Shown one piece after another: positions 5,871 to 9,144 of a DNA stretch of 9,144 nucleotides. The stretch lies in assembly GCA_900546605.1 (NCBI GenBank), contig URDV01000081.1:1-9144 (forward strand), given 5' to 3'. The notes below the pieces were generated by a model. It searched no databases. It was given only the letters and a program-made list of their open reading frames with translations, and was not told the origin of the DNA. The DNA is from an uncultured Prevotella sp. GTDB taxonomy: Bacteria; Bacteroidota; Bacteroidia; Bacteroidales; Bacteroidaceae. Position 1 is the stretch's first letter, and each line of letters starts with the position of its first letter. The position numbers and the translations under genes were made by a program.

Positions 5871-5920
5871 GTTAACCCTTAAAGTCTGAAACAAAAGTAA
5901 CATGACCTTTAAGAGTTAAC
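5871..5920 (-). terminator. Inverted repeat after malQ, possible terminator
   Basis: GTTAACCCTTAAAG (5871-5884) pairs with CTTTAAGAGTTAAC (5907-5920), 14 bp with a single mismatch and a 22-nt loop. On the minus strand it begins 58 nt after the malQ stop and is followed by TTTGTAAT, a weak U-tract. It fits a malQ transcript end, but the A+T-rich stem and long loop leave an operator or other role open. A promoter-like TAACTTTG box (5874-5867, minus) overlaps it, with a TTTG at only 17 nt spacing. Confidence 0.35.
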
Positions 5921-5978
5921 CACTTATGTGATGTTGTAACAATACACTTAGTATTACAAGCCCCACGACTAATAAACA

Positions 5979-8669
5979 CTAACGGCACTCTGCTATAAGT
6001 GCCCGCAACTTATCATTAAAGCCCGATGCTTGCAATAAATCATCAAGTGTAAGATGCATACGATAACGCCAATACTGATTAGGATTAGCAGGCACATTTA
6101 TTTGTTCATTTTCAGGATGTTTGCTTCGCAGAGATGACGATATTGACAACCAATCTTGAAAAGCCAACAAGCATAACATTGAAGGCGATTGCAAATGAAG
6201 TTTTACTACAGCCTCACACACTTCAGGTGTGGCATCAGCAGGAGCTTGCCCCGTTTGACCAAGCACATCCGTCCAAAAAGCTTGCCTTTGCACTTCATTT
6301 TGCTGCCACCACAAGCGTAATGGTGGCATATCGTGTGTTGCGATGGTGGCTACTGATAAGTAAGGATTATGTGCAACATTGCCAAAACGTACACCATACT
6401 CTTTGGGCATGCGTTGAATCTCAAGCGAAAGTATCTGCAAACGTTCTAATACACCTTTAACTGAAGCTGGCACCATGCCCAAATCTTCAGCACACGGCAA
6501 CATTCCATCACCTTGTAACGGATAAAGACGCAATAGGGGATGTTGCAAGTCGAAGCTATGAGTTACAGCTGGAACCTTTTTCATAGCCTCATCTGCCCAA
6601 AACTGGTTATTACGATGATAAAAGAAGTCATCATGTAAACGATTAAAAGCATCACGTTCATGACTTGTCAAACTCTGAAATAACTGAGTGAGTTGAGCTG
6701 ATACGCGCGGATGATATAACTGCGGATGCTCGCTGTCATGAATAAATAAGACCTCACAAGCCACTTCAAGCAGCACCTCACGCGTTTTCCCCTCGGGTAA
6801 CAAACGCTCTATGGCGCGCTGCGAACAATAAGTTGGCTTTAAACAATACGATTCCTCATCAAAGACATCAAAATATTGCGTAGCAAACTGTGCATCACCC
6901 AAGTCGTTCACAAGTTGTTGCATACGTTTGCGCGTTACTCGAGGTACACAAAAAGCTGCTACGTTACCCGTAAAGCCATAATTATGAATTTCAGTTTCAG
7001 TAAAGGGCAATGCAGGGCGGAAATGTCCTAACACGCCATATATTTGTGTAGTAGGCACCTCCCATATACGAAAGAAACCTAACACATGATCAATGCGGTA
7101 AGCATCAAAATACTGCTCCATGTGCTGCAAGCGCTCACGCCACCAAGCATAACCATCTTTTGCCATTTCCTCCCAATTATAAGTAGGGAAGCCCCAATTT
7201 TGTCCATGCACAGCAAAGTCATCGGGCGGAGCACCAGCTTGACCATTAAAGTGAAAGAGCCTATTATCAACCCATGCAGGCACACTATCGCGACTTATAC
7301 CAATGGGTATGTCACCTTTTATCATCACACCCAGTTGGCGTGCAGCCTCATGCACCTGCAACATTTGACGATGTAGCAAGTATTGCAAAAAGCCATAAAA
7401 GTCACGCAGCACTTTTATGTGCGGATGTTGATGTGTGAAATTATCAATATTGTCAGGCGTAGGAGCGTCTGCTGGCCATGAACGAAAATCGGCTGTATGA
7501 TAAGTGTCGCGCAAGGCACAAAAGGCTGTATAGGCTGGCAACCAGCGCTTATTTTTACTTGCAAAAAGTTTATACTCAGATGAAGCTAACGTGCGCGCCC
7601 CCATTTCATCGTACAAGGTATGCGCAAATTGCATTTTGAGTTTAAACACCCCTTCATAATCCATATCGGGTAAAGCATTCAAACGAGCCCCCTCAACCTC
7701 ACATTGTTTATAGGCTTGCGAGTTTTTCCATTCACGCAAGTCTAAATAAATAGGATGAAGAGCAAATACTGAAATACCATTATAAGGATAAGAATCGCGC
7801 CACCCCCCCGTGCGCGTGGTGTCATTAATAGGCAACAACTGTACAGCTTTCATTCCAGTTTCAGCCGCCCAACGAATGAAAGTAAGCAAATCAGCAAAAT
7901 CACCCACCCCCATACTGCCCTTGCTACGAAGCGAAAACACAGGCATCACACACCCTGCGCCACGCCATGGTTTTAGGTCAATATGGGGCATTTCATCTTG
8001 TCGCACAAATGAGGCATTAACATCACAAGGCATAGCCATAATTATTCGGTTACCACCTTGTTCCCACACTGAAGCTTCAAGTTGTGTGGTATTCAGCAAC
8101 ACATATTTATACTCTACACCTTGTTCAAAATCGTCACGTGATAGTGGCAGAGCCCATTCATAAGTGCCTGTACGCTGCATCAAACGAGCTTCATGCAGTT
8201 GCCACTTACCCCAATTAGGGGTACTACCTACTACAGCCCAACGAAGTCCATCAGTTGGAGGCAAGGCATGTAACAAGAGCAAACAGGGTGATGACAACAA
8301 ATCCATGTGCAACTGCTCTCCACCACGAGGCAACATGATGCAATGTTCAAAAGCAGTGCGATGATATATTTCACTCATTTGGTTATCGGCCCAAGCATCA
8401 ACAAAACATATGTTTGTGCGATGATTAAAATGAAATAATCGCCATGTGTTTTGCTCTGTGCGTTGTAATTGCGCACCGGCACCGATTATTTGATAAGCGT
8501 AACGTATTTGTTGACTATTGTCAGGCACTTCAAGGTGGGTAATCCACATACCATGGTTGTCTGAGTGTAACGGCACATATACTATAGGGCCGTTATCAAC
8601 TGAATAGGCCAATTCAGGATAAGCCCCATTATCTGTATAGTAGCTAAGGTGAAAGCTAAGGTTTTTCAT
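5979..8669 (-). CDS. malQ: 4-alpha-glucanotransferase (amylomaltase, GH77) with N-terminal starch-binding-like domains
   Basis: The product is an 896-residue cytosolic enzyme that moves alpha-1,4-glucan segments between maltodextrins during starch or glycogen use. Residues ~1-100 and ~126-216 look like two CBM20-type beta-sandwich modules; the second has the typical VVGSTPNWGKW stretch (146-156), while the first is weaker. The GH77 barrel begins near 234 with PWRGAGCVMPVFSLRS. Expected catalytic residues are nucleophile D527 in FDAYRIDH, acid/base E728 in PCAEDLG and the transition-state aspartate D780 in ATHDM. Length and layout match the ~890-900-residue Bacteroidales MalQ. I chose ATG 8669 (MKNLSFHL); the frame stays open upstream to 8846, but that extension is hydrophobic, unlike the family, and runs into the promoter of the divergent RNA gene. 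I see no clear promoter for malQ itself. Confidence 0.95.
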   Translation of the reverse strand: MKNLSFHLSYYTDNGAYPELAYSVDNGPIVYVPLHSDNHGMWITHLEVPDNSQQIRYAYQIIGAGAQLQRTEQNTWRLFHFNHRTNICFVDAWADNQMSEIYHRTAFEHCIMLPRGGEQLHMDLLSSPCLLLLHALPPTDGLRWAVVGSTPNWGKWQLHEARLMQRTGTYEWALPLSRDDFEQGVEYKYVLLNTTQLEASVWEQGGNRIIMAMPCDVNASFVRQDEMPHIDLKPWRGAGCVMPVFSLRSKGSMGVGDFADLLTFIRWAAETGMKAVQLLPINDTTRTGGWRDSYPYNGISVFALHPIYLDLREWKNSQAYKQCEVEGARLNALPDMDYEGVFKLKMQFAHTLYDEMGARTLASSEYKLFASKNKRWLPAYTAFCALRDTYHTADFRSWPADAPTPDNIDNFTHQHPHIKVLRDFYGFLQYLLHRQMLQVHEAARQLGVMIKGDIPIGISRDSVPAWVDNRLFHFNGQAGAPPDDFAVHGQNWGFPTYNWEEMAKDGYAWWRERLQHMEQYFDAYRIDHVLGFFRIWEVPTTQIYGVLGHFRPALPFTETEIHNYGFTGNVAAFCVPRVTRKRMQQLVNDLGDAQFATQYFDVFDEESYCLKPTYCSQRAIERLLPEGKTREVLLEVACEVLFIHDSEHPQLYHPRVSAQLTQLFQSLTSHERDAFNRLHDDFFYHRNNQFWADEAMKKVPAVTHSFDLQHPLLRLYPLQGDGMLPCAEDLGMVPASVKGVLERLQILSLEIQRMPKEYGVRFGNVAHNPYLSVATIATHDMPPLRLWWQQNEVQRQAFWTDVLGQTGQAPADATPEVCEAVVKLHLQSPSMLCLLAFQDWLSISSSLRSKHPENEQINVPANPNQYWRYRMHLTLDDLLQASGFNDKLRALIAECR

Positions 8670-8805
8670 GAGCAAGTTTTGTAATGAATTTATGTTCTCA
8701 ATGAGGACATTTGGCAGTAAACTTAATAAGAAAAAATGGATTGCATGTATGAAATCAAATAAAATTATGAAAATATTACATTGTATAAAAAAAACGCACA
8801 AAATA

Positions 8806-8837
8806 CTTGGGCGATATATCAGATGGTTGTATATTTG
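8806..8837 (+). promoter_or_regulatory. Bacteroidota-type promoter of the structured RNA
   Basis: CTTG (8806-8809), a 20-nt spacer and TATATTTG (8830-8837) match the -33/-7 consensus. TTTGCAAC at the box resembles TTTGCACC at the tRNA-Pro promoter. The predicted start, around 8843-8850, coincides with the first base of the closing stem of the RNA. It faces away from malQ. Confidence 0.75.
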
Positions 8838-8849
8838 CAACATCATTTA

Positions 8850-9021
8850 GGCTGTACCGGTTAGATTGGGATACTCATCAATAATTAACTGAAAACCGAG
8901 TCAACCAGTTCTTCAATGGCGTGCCGATATGCGCTTGCGTAGGGTCGGATTACAGAGATGGGCTGGAGCTCAAATCTTATTTAGCTCGGAGTTTCATCAC
9001 ATCACTGGTACAGCCCTTTTT
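8850..9021 (+). ncRNA. Structured small RNA, possibly 6S-like
   Basis: This is a ~172-nt non-coding unit. Its 5' end GGCTGTACCGGT (8850-8861) pairs with ACTGGTACAGCC near the 3' end (9004-9015), a 12-bp closing stem with one G-U pair; T9017-T9021 supplies a U-tract. Inside, GAG plus CCAGTTC (8898-8900, 8905-8911) can pair with GGGCTGG plus CTC (8960-8966, 8969-8971), and CCGATATGC (8924-8932) with GCGTA-GGG-TCGG (8937-8948). This leaves an open bubble of about 35 nt by 32 nt, the layout of 6S RNA, which mimics an open promoter and binds RNA polymerase. GAGCTCAAAT/ATTTAGCTC (8966-8987) offers a competing hairpin in the 3' bubble strand. No long reading frame is present. The structured RNA is well supported; the 6S identity is inferred, and a lineage-specific Bacteroidales RNA family is an alternative. 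Confidence 0.65.
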
Positions 9022-9047
9022 ATGTTTTTACGTGAATGCTTAGTAAG

Positions 9048-9088
9048 TGACAAACACTTGTCAACACTTTATAGGGGTGTTCTATAAA
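9048..9088. repeat. Two adjacent short inverted repeats
   Basis: TGACAA (9048-9053) pairs with TTGTCA (9058-9063), and TTTATAG (9068-9074) with CTATAAA (9082-9088), with 4- and 7-nt loops. They lie between the structured RNA and the reading frame at the right edge. They could be an operator or a leader structure of the next gene; nothing more can be said. Confidence 0.45.
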
Positions 9089-9108
9089 CGGACTGACTTT
9101 GCAACAAG

Positions 9109-9144
9109 ATGCGAGTAAAAACGATGAAAGCATCCAAGTTGAAA
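9109..9144 (+). CDS. Possible start of a gene truncated by the window edge
   Basis: A frame open from ATG 9109 to the last base gives MRVKTMKASKLK, a basic start with no recognisable family. A second in-frame ATG lies at 9124. A promoter-like box, TGACTTTG (9094-9101), is one base off TAnnTTTG and, like the other promoters here, is followed by CAAC. If it is active, transcription would begin near 9107, favouring ATG 9124 or a later start. Twelve codons cannot prove a gene. Confidence 0.25.
   Translation, partial: MRVKTMKASKLK

Noticed and set aside
6134..8364. Plus-strand frames of 66-117 codons opposite malQ
   Set aside because: They are antisense shadows of a well-supported gene, rich in Cys/His/Ser and without family motifs.
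8670..8846. 59-residue in-frame N-terminal extension of MalQ
   Set aside because: It is A+T-rich and hydrophobic, unlike MalQ N-termini, and would overlap the promoter of the divergent RNA. The family start matches MKNLSFHL at 8669.
8937..8944. GCGTAGGG, reminiscent of the TPP riboswitch core
   Set aside because: The partner CTGAGA motif and the THI-element stems are missing, and no thiamine gene follows. The match is probably chance.

Overview
The window looks like chromosomal DNA from a Bacteroidota bacterium, most likely order Bacteroidales (Prevotella- or Bacteroides-like). The evidence is an A+T-leaning composition, the Bacteroidota promoter signature (TTTG or TTG, a spacer of 19-20 nt, then TAnnTTTG) in front of RNA genes, few Shine-Dalgarno sequences, and protein architectures typical of the group: a DUF486 membrane protein, a short TtcA-like PP-loop enzyme, a cyclophilin with a helical insert, and a ~900-residue MalQ with N-terminal starch-binding-like domains. 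No phage, transposase, toxin-antitoxin or CRISPR gene is visible.

Left part (1-1520, plus strand). A strong 14-bp hairpin precedes a small DUF486 membrane protein gene, which is followed after 12 nt by a ttcA-like tRNA thiolase gene. Then comes a tRNA-Pro(UGG) gene with its own consensus promoter and an intrinsic terminator.

Gap 1521-1959. There is no convincing gene. It holds several inverted repeats and one promoter-like site that could start a small RNA running towards the 3' end of the nudix gene.

Central operon (5281 down to 1960, minus strand). The order is a tandem-domain sugar 3,4-ketoisomerase (FdtA/QdtA type), a DegT/DnrJ/EryC1 aminotransferase (overlapping it by 4 nt), a cyclophilin peptidyl-prolyl isomerase (starting 4 nt after the aminotransferase stop) and a nudix hydrolase. 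The first two genes together predict a nucleotide-linked 3-amino-3,6-dideoxyhexose for a surface glycan. The cyclophilin and nudix genes look like co-transcribed housekeeping or repair genes.

Leader region (5282-5978). Six head-to-tail 73-bp repeats (5315-5752) lie directly upstream of the ketoisomerase gene. A consensus minus-strand promoter (5752-5783) abuts the distal end, so the array is predicted to be transcribed as a ~465-nt structured leader. Each unit can fold into a long imperfect hairpin, and each junction between units repeats a -7-like box. This is the most unusual structure in the window.

Right part. A large minus-strand gene (8669-5979) encodes a GH77 4-alpha-glucanotransferase (MalQ) for maltodextrin or glycogen metabolism. 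Divergent from it, a consensus promoter (8806-8837) drives a ~172-nt structured RNA with a 12-bp closing stem and a U-tract. Its shape suggests a 6S-like RNA, but I cannot confirm the family. A short reading frame with a promoter-like box in front of it runs off the right edge.
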